Assembly (NCBI RefSeq): GCF_016458305.1
Contig: NZ_JAEMHL010000002.1
Coordinates: forward strand, 372,001-436,000
DNA: 64,000 bases
DNA from: Geomonas anaerohicana
GTDB taxonomy: Bacteria; Desulfobacterota; Desulfuromonadia; Geobacterales; Geobacteraceae
Reading direction: 5' to 3'
In this document: in pieces, positions 41,264 to 53,748 of the stretch
Layout of the letters: each line of letters starts with the position of its first letter
Numbering within the stretch: the first letter of the stretch is position 1
Made by a program: the position numbers and the translations under genes
The notes under the pieces: generated by a model
Database searches by the model: none
What the model was told of the DNA's origin: nothing
Seen by the model: the letters and a program-made list of their open reading frames with translations, nothing else

Positions 41264-41311
41264 TTGCAGGCCTGCAAGCGGGACGGCGGCCATTTTTGCA
41301 ATGCTGCAAAA
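41264..41311. promoter_or_regulatory. Two TTGCA-N4-TGCAA sites, candidate enhancer for a sigma-54 activator
   Basis: TTGCA-GGCC-TGCAA (41264-41277) and TTTTGCA-ATGC-TGCAAAA (41294-41311) have centres 32 bp apart (three turns) and lie 240-290 bp upstream of the sigma-54 promoter. Half sites TTTTGCA occur at 41123 and 41323. The second site may also act as terminator of the regulator gene. The gap 40961-41334 holds no gene. Confidence 0.5.
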
Positions 41312-41334
41312 GAGACCGCCGCTTTTGCATAGGG

Positions 41335-42717
<1,383 letters not shown>

Positions 42718-42752
42718 GGACCTACTCCGTCAGCCGCGCTTTGCGGTCATTG

Positions 42753-44723
42753 TTAGCAGTATTCTTCCCTTTGCAGGGGGAGGCGCACCTCGACCGTCGT
42801 TCCCACGCCCATCTCGCTCTCGATGCCGATCTTGCCGTGATGCTGTTCCACGATCTGCCTGGTGATGGCAAGCCCGAGCCCGGTTCCCTTCACCTTGGTG
42901 GTGAAGAAGGGCTCGAAGATCTTCTCCATGTGTTCCGGGGAAATGCCGGCGCCGTTGTCGCGGAACTTGAGACTCACCCACTCCTCGCCGCCGGGCTCCG
43001 TGCTCACCACCAGCTCGCCACCCTTCTGCATGGCCGCGCCCGCGTTGAGGATCAGGTTGATGGCCACCTGGCGCAGCTGGTCGCCGTCCACCATGATGGG
43101 CGGCAGGCTGCGATCGAAGCTTTTCTTCACCGTGACGTGGTGCATGTCGGTGTGGTTGGCGGCGAAGTCGACGATCTGTTCCAGCAGGTCGTTGATGTCC
43201 GTCTCCTCCAGCACCGGCTGCGGGGTCCGGGCGTAGGAGAGGAGGTCCTGGACGATCTTCTTGCAGCGCTTGCTCTCGCGCTTGATCTCGTGGATGAACT
43301 TGTAGTTGGGGTCCTCCGGGGTGAGCTTCTTCTCGATGTAGGCGGCGTAGCCGAGTATCACCCCCAGCGGGTTGTTGATCTCGTGCGCCACCCCCGAGGA
43401 TAGCACCCCCAGCGAGGCCATCTTCCCCTGCTGGGCGAGGTTCGCCTCCAACTCCTTGTTGTGCTTGATGATCCTGGTCATCCTGTTGAAGGCATGGGCC
43501 AGCTCGCCCAGTTCGTCCTCGGACTCGACCGGCATGGTCTCGTCGAGCCTTCCCTGCTTCACCTTGCGGATCACCTCGATCATGCGGCTGATGGGCTCCG
43601 TCATGACGCGCGAGGCGAGCAGCACCATGAACACGGACAGCACCGAGACCAGGATGGTCAGCACCACCATGCTCTCCAGGATGCGCCCCTTGATGGCGTT
43701 GGCCTCCTGGTAGAATTCCTCCTCGTAGGAGCCGACCGCCACGATCCAGTTCCAGGGCTCGAAGTACTCGTAGCGCACGATCTTCATGCGCGGCGCCTCG
43801 TCGCCCTTGTTCTTCCAGGGGTAGCGGATCCAGCCGTTTTTGCGCTCGCACATCTCCTTGATGAAGTGCTGGCCGTTGGAGTCCTGGGCGTTGAGGAAGT
43901 TCTTCCCCTCGCCGGTGGGATGGATCATGAAGTTGCCGGAGCTGTCCATGGCATAGATGTAGCCGGTCTTGCCCACCTTCTTGCTCTTGATCTTCTCCTT
44001 GAGCGCCTCGAAGGACCGGCGCTCGAAGGCGAGGTCCTCGTAAGTCTCCTCGAGGTAGCCGCCGGCGGCGATGATCCAGTCCCACTCCTTGAAGTAGCGG
44101 TAGGCAACCACCTTCTTCCTGAGCGACTTGTCGCCCAGCGCCGCATTTTTCCAGGGATAGACGATGTAGAGCACCTCGCCGGGCTTGGCGCGGTGCGCCT
44201 TCTCGATCATCTCCTTGATGAAATAGCGGCCGGTCTCGTCCCGGCTCTCGGAGACGTTGGTCCCTTCCTGGGCCACGTGCACCTTCAGTTCGCCGCGGCT
44301 GTTCATGGCGTAGATGTAGCCGGTCTTGCCGACGTTCACCTTCAAAAGCGCGTTCCTGGCCTCGCGCATCGCCGTGGCCAGGTCCATGCGCCCTGACTTT
44401 TGCAGGTTGGCCTGGCTTTTGACCACGTTGTAGGCGAGCTCACTCACCGTCTTCAGTTCTTCGTGGAAGGTCTTTTCCTTGTCCTGCTTGTAGACCTGGA
44501 ACTGCTGGTAGTGTGAGTTCAGAAGGTCGACCGTGAAGGAGGCCATGTGCTGCAGGTCGTCTTTGCTGGTCTGGGTGATGCCGAGGTAGGCCTGCTTGGT
44601 GGAGATGTAGCCGATGATGCCACCCACCAGGAATATCGGGATGATGACCAGGGGGAGCACCAGGACCACCATCTTCCAGCGCAGTTTCAGGTTCTTTATG
44701 ACATTGAAGAGATATCTCTGCAC
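42753..44723 (-). CDS. Sensor histidine kinase with two tandem Cache domains
   Basis: The 656-residue kinase has a membrane segment (about 18-38) and a periplasmic region with two similar sCache-type repeats: VGKTGYIYAMNSRGELKVH near 125 and VGKTGYIYAMDSSGNFMIH near 245, each followed by IKEM and a WIIAAGGY / WIVAVGSY strand. A second membrane segment lies near 350, followed by HAMP, HisKA with SSGVAHEINNPLGVILGY near 437 and HATPase with GTGLGLAI. Cache domains bind small carboxylates or amino acids. Its operon partner is the regulator at 41335, and acetate-type symporters are close by, so a carboxylate signal is plausible. Confidence 0.95.
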   Translation of the reverse strand: MQRYLFNVIKNLKLRWKMVVLVLPLVIIPIFLVGGIIGYISTKQAYLGITQTSKDDLQHMASFTVDLLNSHYQQFQVYKQDKEKTFHEELKTVSELAYNVVKSQANLQKSGRMDLATAMREARNALLKVNVGKTGYIYAMNSRGELKVHVAQEGTNVSESRDETGRYFIKEMIEKAHRAKPGEVLYIVYPWKNAALGDKSLRKKVVAYRYFKEWDWIIAAGGYLEETYEDLAFERRSFEALKEKIKSKKVGKTGYIYAMDSSGNFMIHPTGEGKNFLNAQDSNGQHFIKEMCERKNGWIRYPWKNKGDEAPRMKIVRYEYFEPWNWIVAVGSYEEEFYQEANAIKGRILESMVVLTILVSVLSVFMVLLASRVMTEPISRMIEVIRKVKQGRLDETMPVESEDELGELAHAFNRMTRIIKHNKELEANLAQQGKMASLGVLSSGVAHEINNPLGVILGYAAYIEKKLTPEDPNYKFIHEIKRESKRCKKIVQDLLSYARTPQPVLEETDINDLLEQIVDFAANHTDMHHVTVKKSFDRSLPPIMVDGDQLRQVAINLILNAGAAMQKGGELVVSTEPGGEEWVSLKFRDNGAGISPEHMEKIFEPFFTTKVKGTGLGLAITRQIVEQHHGKIGIESEMGVGTTVEVRLPLQREEYC

Positions 44724-44868
44724 TGCGCCCCCGGAAAAATCCGTTTTCTTTTTGCCGTGATTGTCGTAACTCTCTCTAACAGACAGCGCTGCATTCTGCT
44801 TTAGATTACTGGCTTTGCGTTAGCCAAACAGCTTTTTGCAAACACTACCGCTAGAGTAAGCGCGATAC

Positions 44869-44932
44869 TACCGTATACGGTATGGGAAATGCCAGTCCTT
44901 TTTTCGCAATTCTGCAAAAAAATGAGTATACT
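44869..44932 (+). promoter_or_regulatory. Divergent regulatory region with two palindromes
   Basis: TACCGTATACGGTA (44869-44882) is a perfect 14-bp palindrome. TTTTCGCA-ATTC-TGCAAAAA (44901-44920) resembles the TTGCA-N4-TGCAA sites at 41264-41311 and overlaps the -35 position of a TATACT box (44927-44932) before the DUF2156 gene. A half site TTTTTGCA is at 44833-44840. Confidence 0.45.
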
Positions 44933-44959
44933 GTGACAGATTTTTCCCTGGAGATAGAC

Positions 44960-45859
44960 ATGGAGATTCCACGTTACCCACAAAGCCGCGCCATCGACCT
45001 GCAGGACAAGCCCCTCTTGGACCGGCTTTTCGGCGAGTTGCAGCCCCGCATCTCGGAGCTGACTTTCGCGAACCTGTACCTGTTCCGCAAGGTGCACGAG
45101 TACCGGCTGACGCTGTTGGGGGATGCGGTGCTGGCCCTGGGGCGCGGCTACGACGGCTCCGCCTATTTTCTTCCTCCCTTTGGCGGCGACATCGCCGCGG
45201 CGACGCGGCAGCTTCTGGACCAGGGGCTCACCCTGTACGGCGCCGATGACGCGTTCCTGGAGCGCTACCTGGACGGGGGGGAGGGGCTGGAGGCGCTGGC
45301 CGACCGCAACAACTTCGACTACCTGCACCTGAAGGACGAGATGGCGCAGCTAAACGGGAAGCAGTACCACAAGAAGAAGAACCGGGTGAACTACTTCCTC
45401 AATCGCCACCGGCACCAGGTGGAGATCCTGAACGACGGGCACCTGCCCGGGGCGCTGGCGCTCCTGGAAGAGTGGGGGCGGGTCAGGACGGAGATCGTGC
45501 CGCGGGGGGCGGGGCAGGGAAGTTCGGTTCAGGGTGAGATCGAGGGCGCGGCGGAGGCGCTCAGGCTGCACCGCGAGCTGGGGCTTGCCGGGGTGGTGAT
45601 CCTGGTGGATGGCGCGGTGCGCGGTTTTGCGCTGGGCGAGAGGCTGAACCGGGAGACGGCGGTCTGTCACTTCGAGAAGGGGGATCTCTTCATGGAGGGG
45701 CTGTACCAGCTGTTGGACCGGGAATTCTCCCGGCTTTTGTTCACCGACTGCAGCTACCTCAACCGCGAGCAGGACCTCGGCGAGGAGTCTCTTAGGCAAG
45801 CGAAGCTTTCCTACCATCCGGTGGAGCTGGTGGTTAAGTATCGGGTGCGGAAAGGGTAG
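44960..45859 (+). CDS. DUF2156 (phosphatidylglycerol lysyltransferase C-terminal-like) protein
   Basis: The ATG at 44960 has TGGAGATAGAC upstream, giving 299 residues. The sequence has the DUF2156 pattern ISELTFANLYLFRK, YLHLKDEMAQLNGKQYHKKKNRVNYFL and GFALGERLNRETAVCHFEKGD, ending FTDCSYLNREQDLGEESLRQAKLSYHPVELVVKY. The fold is a pair of GNAT-like domains that in relatives transfers amino acids from tRNA to lipids, but this short form lacks the membrane domain, so the acceptor is unknown. Confidence 0.88.
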   Translation: MEIPRYPQSRAIDLQDKPLLDRLFGELQPRISELTFANLYLFRKVHEYRLTLLGDAVLALGRGYDGSAYFLPPFGGDIAAATRQLLDQGLTLYGADDAFLERYLDGGEGLEALADRNNFDYLHLKDEMAQLNGKQYHKKKNRVNYFLNRHRHQVEILNDGHLPGALALLEEWGRVRTEIVPRGAGQGSSVQGEIEGAAEALRLHRELGLAGVVILVDGAVRGFALGERLNRETAVCHFEKGDLFMEGLYQLLDREFSRLLFTDCSYLNREQDLGEESLRQAKLSYHPVELVVKYRVRKG

Positions 45860-45876
45860 GGTAAGGGGGAGGCGGT

Positions 45877-45980
45877 TGTAGGGGCGAATAATTATTCGCC
45901 CGGCCGCCGGTGCACCTTCATGCGCGGTGGCCGGACGAGGCGCCGCTGGTACCAGGGCGAATGATTATTCGCCCCTACAG
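45877..45980. repeat. Two family A palindromic repeats in opposite order
   Basis: TGTAGGGGCGAATAATTATT onward at 45877-45901 and GGGCGAATGATTATTCGCCC onward at 45955-45980, between DUF2156 and mnmH. Confidence 0.85.
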
Positions 45981-46021
45981 GTGCGTTGGGCCGATTGGTT
46001 GTGGCGGAGAGCTGACGTCGG

Positions 46022-47053
46022 TTATTGCACCGGCAGCGATGCAAGGCGCTGTTCCAGCTCCTCGGCGGCGCGGTCGAAATCCTCCATGTCGAGATCGAAG
46101 TCCGCCTCCCAGGTCCGGTTCTTATAGTAGACCTTGTCGTAGTAGTCGCAGACCAGCCCCTTCATGAATTCATCCATCTCCCAGCGCTCAAGGTTTTCGG
46201 CCAGTTCATCGCACCGCTTCCCCCCCAGCTTCTTCCTGATGCGCTGCAGCGCGACGCCCATCTCTTCCTTGTACTCGGGGAGGCCGTACTCCTCGATCAG
46301 CCTGGCCACCCGGGTCTCGAGACTGGCGTGGCACCAGACCCGGATCCCCTGCGCCATCTTCTGGTAGAAATCCCCCGGCAGCGACACGCGGCCGATGCGC
46401 TCGCTTTCCCCTTCCAGGATGAGCGGTTTCCCCGCGGGCGCTTTGCGAATGGCGTCCCACAAGAGTGTCTCGAAGCGTTTCTGGGTGAGGTCCTGGTTCA
46501 GGCCGAGTTGTCCGAAGGCGGAACCGCGGTGGCAGGCGAGCCCTTCCAGGTCGAGCACCGAGTTGCCCCGTGCCTCGAGGCGCTGCAACAGCGTGGTCTT
46601 GCCGATGCCGGTCATGCCGTGCAGCACGATGAGCGGCTCCTTGGGGATGAAAGGGGTGAAGTAGTCGCCAACCACGTGGCGGTAGCTCTTGTAACCGCCG
46701 ATCAGCTGCACCGCCTTCAGTCCGGCCAGGTCGAGTATCGAGGTGACCGTCTTGCTGCGCAGTCCGCCGCGCCAGCAGTAGACCAGGATGGGACGGCCGC
46801 AGGCCGCGTCGGCTATCTGCCGCACCATTTCCGGGAAACGGTGCGCGGTCATTTCCAGGCCGCGCCGGCGCGCGGCGTAGGGGCCGGACTCCTTGTGCAG
46901 GATGCCGATCTCGACCCGTTCCTCGTTGTCCAGCAGCGGGACGTTGATCGCTCCGGGGATATGATCCTCTTGGTATTCCAGGGGGGAACGGACGTCCACC
47001 AGCAGGTGGCTGTCCAGAAGTTCTTCGTTAAATGGGGTCGTTTCCACGTACAC
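46022..47053 (-). CDS. mnmH: tRNA 2-selenouridine(34) synthase
   Basis: The GTG at 47053 directly follows AAAAAGGAGCC; the more upstream GTG at 47089 has no ribosome site. The product (343 residues) has an N-terminal rhodanese domain with active-site Cys in VYCWRGGLRSKT near 90 and a P-loop domain with HGMTGIGKTTLL near 148. It replaces the sulfur of 2-thiouridine at wobble position 34 by selenium from selenophosphate. With tRNA-Sec at 9002 it shows two uses of selenium. selD is not in the window. Confidence 0.93.
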   Translation of the reverse strand: MYVETTPFNEELLDSHLLVDVRSPLEYQEDHIPGAINVPLLDNEERVEIGILHKESGPYAARRRGLEMTAHRFPEMVRQIADAACGRPILVYCWRGGLRSKTVTSILDLAGLKAVQLIGGYKSYRHVVGDYFTPFIPKEPLIVLHGMTGIGKTTLLQRLEARGNSVLDLEGLACHRGSAFGQLGLNQDLTQKRFETLLWDAIRKAPAGKPLILEGESERIGRVSLPGDFYQKMAQGIRVWCHASLETRVARLIEEYGLPEYKEEMGVALQRIRKKLGGKRCDELAENLERWEMDEFMKGLVCDYYDKVYYKNRTWEADFDLDMEDFDRAAEELEQRLASLPVQ

Positions 47054-47159
47054 AGGCTCCTTTTTGGCGGGCTCATTATAGAGATGCACCGCATCGATTG
47101 CAACAATCAGGGCGAATAATTATTCCTGACTAGCCCCTGAAAGCGCCTGCTGCGGTCTT

Positions 47160-47275
47160 CTGTCGGTGAGAAAGCGCCCCTCCCCCTGGAGGGGGGAGGC
47201 TGGGAGGGGGGAAGCCGGATCGAGCCGGTACGCTCCCCCTCCCTGTCCCTCCCCCTCCGGGGGCGGGGACGCTTC
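47160..47275. repeat. GC-rich palindromic repeats (family C)
   Basis: CCCCTCCCCCTGGAGGGGGG and CTCCCCCTCCCTGTCCCTCC with complementary partners lie in the gap before secA; a decayed family A copy is at 47108-47128. No gene is seen between 47054 and 47427. Confidence 0.75.
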
Positions 47276-47427
47276 GGCAACTTTTCAGAAGCGATGATCT
47301 TCCGGCAAGATGCCCAACGCCCGCAAATCCCTCATAGCAGGCGCCTTTTCAGTTGAGGGTTTCTCACTTTTATGGTAGCGTACACTGTTTTTTTTATCCT
47401 GTTTTCACTGCTAAGGAGATTTCATAG

Positions 47428-50310
<2,883 letters not shown>

Positions 50311-50313
50311 AGA

Positions 50314-50610
50314 GGCCGTTCAACGTTCAACGTTCGATGTTCGAAAAACGCATATCTGCGATATAACACGCGTGGTGACTCGCCTCTGCACCGTTTCGCA
50401 GGTGCCGTGTGGTAGAACATTGAACGTGAAGGTTGCAACCGCTCCTGCCGTCCGTCACAGGTAGCCGTACCGGTCCGCCGGCCTCAGGCAACCAGCTCTA
50501 TTGAACATTGAACATTGAACGTCGAACGGATGTTCATGCAGGTAGCCGTACCGGTCCGCCGGCCTCAGGCAACCAGCTCTATTGAACATTGAACGTTGAA
50601 CGTTGAACCG
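50314..50610. repeat. Family E repeat block with 56-bp direct duplication
   Basis: The block starts with GGCCGTTCAACGTTCAACGT at 50314 and ends with TTGAACGTTGAACGTTGAAC near 50607. Inside, a 56-bp sequence starting CAGGTAGCCGTACCGGTCCG is present identically at 50458-50513 and 50539-50594. No gene is seen between secA and argJ. Confidence 0.85.
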
Positions 50611-50624
50611 TTTTTGGAGGTTCT

Positions 50625-51800
50625 ATGAAAGGTTTTCGCTTTTCCGCCGTAGAGGCGGCGATCAAGAAGCCGGGGCGGCTCGACCTGGCGCTGATATTTT
50701 CCGATTTCCCCGCCCAGGTGGCGGCGGTCTATACCACCAACAAGGTGCAGGCGGCACCGGTGATCATCTCGCGCCAGCGCTCGCAAAACGGCAAGTGCCG
50801 GGCGCTTTTGGTCAACAGCGGCAACGCCAACGCCTGCACCGGTGAACAGGGCATGACCGACGCCCTCGAGTGCGGCAGGAAAACGGCCGAGGCCCTGGGG
50901 CTCTCCGACGAGGAACTCCTGATCGCCTCCACAGGCGTCATCGGCCAGGCCCTCCCCATGGAGCGCTTCCGCAAGGGAATCCAGCCGCTCGTGGACGGGC
51001 TCGACCACGGCACGCTGGACGACGTGGCCAAGGCCATCATGACCACGGACACCTTCGAAAAAATCGAGCGCAGAAGCGGCGAGGCCGGCGGCAAACCCTA
51101 CAGCATATGGGGCGTCGCCAAGGGCGCCGGGATGATCCATCCCAACATGGCGACCATGCTCTCGTTCCTGGTCACCGACGCCGAGGTGGACGGCGCCTTC
51201 CTGAAAAGCGCCTTCACCCAGGCCGTGGACGGCTCCTTCAATGCCATCACCGTGGACAACGACACCTCCACCAACGACACGGCGCTCATCTTCGCCAACG
51301 GCGCCGCGGGCAACCCGGTCATCAAGGCTGGGACCCCGGAGGGGGCGGCCTTCGCCGCGCTGCTGCATGACCTGCTTCTCTCCCTGGCCAAACTGATCGT
51401 GAAGGACGGCGAGGGGGCTACCAAGTTCGTCGAGATCAGGGTGAAAGGGGGCGCGACCCAGGCGGACGCCAAGAAGGCCGCGCTTGCCGTCGCCAACTCG
51501 ATGCTGGTCAAAACCGCTTTCTTCGGTCAGGACGCCAACTGGGGCAGGATCATCGCGGCCGTCGGGTACTCCGGCGCCCAGGTGGAGCAGGAGCGGGTAG
51601 AGATCCTGTTCGACGACGTGGTCATGGCCACCGGCGGCATCTTTGCCGGCGGCGACGCCGAGGCGGCAGGCACCCGCGTGCTGCAGCAAAAGGAATTCAA
51701 GGTCACCATCGACCTGAAGATCGGCGGCGGCGAGGCCGTGGTCTACACCAGCGACCTCACCTACGACTACGTCCGTATCAACGGCGACTACAGGACCTGA
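50625..51800 (+). CDS. argJ: Bifunctional ornithine acetyltransferase / N-acetylglutamate synthase
   Basis: A 391-residue ArgJ with the autocleavage site in KGAGMIHPNMATMLSFLVTDA (Thr of ATML near 183 becomes the N-terminal nucleophile of the beta chain). It also shows NSGNANACTG near 65 and NDTSTNDTALIFANG. It recycles the acetyl group from N-acetylornithine to glutamate in arginine synthesis. The start has TGGAGG 6 nt upstream. Confidence 0.97.
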   Translation: MKGFRFSAVEAAIKKPGRLDLALIFSDFPAQVAAVYTTNKVQAAPVIISRQRSQNGKCRALLVNSGNANACTGEQGMTDALECGRKTAEALGLSDEELLIASTGVIGQALPMERFRKGIQPLVDGLDHGTLDDVAKAIMTTDTFEKIERRSGEAGGKPYSIWGVAKGAGMIHPNMATMLSFLVTDAEVDGAFLKSAFTQAVDGSFNAITVDNDTSTNDTALIFANGAAGNPVIKAGTPEGAAFAALLHDLLLSLAKLIVKDGEGATKFVEIRVKGGATQADAKKAALAVANSMLVKTAFFGQDANWGRIIAAVGYSGAQVEQERVEILFDDVVMATGGIFAGGDAEAAGTRVLQQKEFKVTIDLKIGGGEAVVYTSDLTYDYVRINGDYRT

Positions 51801-51889
51801 TCAGGCACCCAAAGCTGCCGCTTCCCGCCCGGGGCGGCGCCGGCTGCAAGCCGGTTATCCCACTCTCCGCAAACGCTGCTGGAGGCACA

Positions 51890-52294
51890 ATGAGCCGTAC
51901 CACGATTGTTTCGATCGCAACCGCTGCACTGTTAACCCTCGCCGGCTGGAGCCAGTCGTGGGCGGGCGACCTGAAAATCACGGAGATGGCGGTCACCACC
52001 AAGATCGTCAAGGGAAACCCGATCGACTCGGTGCGCCGCATCTCGTCCACCTCGGTCAAGGCGCTCTACTGCTTCACCAGGTTCTCGGCCCCCGAAGGCA
52101 CCGATACCACCATCAAGCAGATCTGGTATCTCAACGATGAGGCGGTTGCGGAGTACGAACTGCCGGTCAAGGGGGAGCACTGGCGCACCTACAGCCGCAA
52201 GGTCGTGGAGAAAGGGACCTCCGGAGAATGGCGCTGCGACGCGGTGGACAGCGAGGGGAAAGTTCTCAAGTCGGTCAGTTTCAAGATGAATTAA
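51890..52294 (+). CDS. DUF2914 domain secreted protein
   Basis: A signal peptide (about 1-25, IVSIATAALLTLAGWSQSWA) precedes one small beta domain with ALYCFTRFSAPEGTDTTIKQIWYLNDEAVAEYELPVKG and WRTYSRKVVEKGTSGEWRCDAVDSEGKVL, the DUF2914 pattern. The family has no known role. GGAGG lies 5 nt before the ATG. Confidence 0.85.
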   Translation: MSRTTIVSIATAALLTLAGWSQSWAGDLKITEMAVTTKIVKGNPIDSVRRISSTSVKALYCFTRFSAPEGTDTTIKQIWYLNDEAVAEYELPVKGEHWRTYSRKVVEKGTSGEWRCDAVDSEGKVLKSVSFKMN

Positions 52295-52331
52295 ACAAAG
52301 GCAGTATCCAGTCCGGACCGAGAGAGTCACT

Positions 52332-53510
52332 TTGAGATTAAACACGTATTTTAGGGTGCGCTTGCGCCCCCTGTTGAGCAGTATCTGCGCCTGCCTGCTG
52401 GTCATCTTCCTTGTCAGCGCAGCCCGCGCCGCCGACCAGCCTCGCATCGACTCCCTGATGAACGAGGCTATGGTCCGCAACCTCATCGCCGGCGGGGTCG
52501 TCCTCATCGGCAACCGCGACAAGGTCCTCTTCGAGAAGGCCTACGGACGTATCTCCCCGTTCCCCGACGCACCTCCCATGGCCACCGACACCATCTTCGA
52601 CGTCGCCTCGCTGACCAAGGTCATCGCGACCACTCCCTCCATCCTGAAACTGGCGGAAGAGGGGAGGATCTCGCTGCTCGACCCGGTCGTCAAGTGGTTC
52701 CCGGAACTGGCAGGGAAGGGGAAGGACTCCATCCTGGTGATGAACCTGCTTACCCACACCTCGGGGCTGGACGACGTCCCGCTCTCCAGCGCCAATCCCA
52801 TGCAGAGCGCCGTCGACGGGGCCGCCGCCCAGAAGCTCAAGGGTGAGGTGGGGAGCCGCTTCCACTATGCCGACCTCAACTTCATCCTGCTTGCCGAACT
52901 GGTGCGCCGCGCCACCGGCGCCCCGCTCGACCTCTACGCCCAGGTCTCCTTCTACCGTCCGCTGGGCATGGCCGACACGGCTTTCCACCCCAAGGAAGCC
53001 GCTCGCTGCTCGGGAACCATCAGCGACGACCGCGTCCTCTTCGGCGAGCCCCAGGACTACCTCTGCCGCCAGTTGGGGGGCGTGGCCGGCCATGCCGGTC
53101 TCTTCGCCACCGCCCGTGACCTGTCCCGCTTCTGCCGCATGATGCTCGCCGGCGGCACGCTGGAGGGAAGGCGCGTGCTCGCCAAGCGCACGGTGGACCA
53201 GATGACCGCCCCCTATTTCTCACGCGGCGGGACCGTGGTCAGGGGCTTGGGCTGGGACATCTCCTCTCCCTTCTCGGCACCGCGCGGGCAGGGCTTCTCC
53301 CGGGTCTCCTTCGGCCACACCGGCTACTCCGGTTCGTCGATCTGGATCGACCCCGCCACCGACACCTTCGTTATCCTGCTCACGTCGCGCCTGGAGTATA
53401 AAAAGGTGCACGAGATCAACAAATTGCGCGGCGATATTTCCACGCTTGCCGCCCAGATCTTCGGTATTCCCGTCGAGTTCGGGGACATGGCACGTTTCAA
53501 TGACGAGTGA
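52332..53510 (+). CDS. Serine hydrolase, class C beta-lactamase-like family
   Basis: The TTG at 52332 gives 392 residues with a signal segment (about 14-36). The nucleophile motif is SLTK (FDVASLTKVIAT near 95), YADLN near 178 takes the place of the Tyr motif, and HTGYSGSSIW near 330 that of the KTG/HTG box. Such proteins are carboxypeptidase- or esterase-like. Other plausible starts lie a few codons downstream, but the signal peptide favours this one. Confidence 0.9.
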   Translation: MRLNTYFRVRLRPLLSSICACLLVIFLVSAARAADQPRIDSLMNEAMVRNLIAGGVVLIGNRDKVLFEKAYGRISPFPDAPPMATDTIFDVASLTKVIATTPSILKLAEEGRISLLDPVVKWFPELAGKGKDSILVMNLLTHTSGLDDVPLSSANPMQSAVDGAAAQKLKGEVGSRFHYADLNFILLAELVRRATGAPLDLYAQVSFYRPLGMADTAFHPKEAARCSGTISDDRVLFGEPQDYLCRQLGGVAGHAGLFATARDLSRFCRMMLAGGTLEGRRVLAKRTVDQMTAPYFSRGGTVVRGLGWDISSPFSAPRGQGFSRVSFGHTGYSGSSIWIDPATDTFVILLTSRLEYKKVHEINKLRGDISTLAAQIFGIPVEFGDMARFNDE

Positions 53511-53532
53511 TTAATAAGAAAGGGCAAAAACC

Positions 53533-53561
53533 TTGACACCCTACGCCCTTTATGCTAGTTT
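53533..53561 (+). promoter_or_regulatory. Candidate sigma-70 promoter
   Basis: TTGACA (53533-53538), 17-bp spacer, TAGTTT (53556-53561). It would give the following response-regulator gene a leader of about 180 nt. Confidence 0.45.
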
Positions 53562-53748
53562 TTTTTACCATTTTTTAGTGTCATACTGGATGTATTTGCG
53601 CCTTATTACCAACCGCCATTTCTGTCAGTCCAATACGCGAGAAATCCTGTGAGCCTCTTCCCGGATCATCTCTGTATCAGCCGGACGACTCGAATTTGTC
53701 GTGGCAACATAACTCCTGCAGTAAGCTTCCTAAGTAGAGGGGGGATAG

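Noticed and set aside
41294-41311. TTTTGCA-ATGC-TGCAAAA as only a terminator of the regulator gene
   Set aside because: The stem is AT-rich and short, and similar sites recur at 41264 and 44901 where no gene ends, so a protein-binding role is at least as likely; it is kept as a regulatory candidate.
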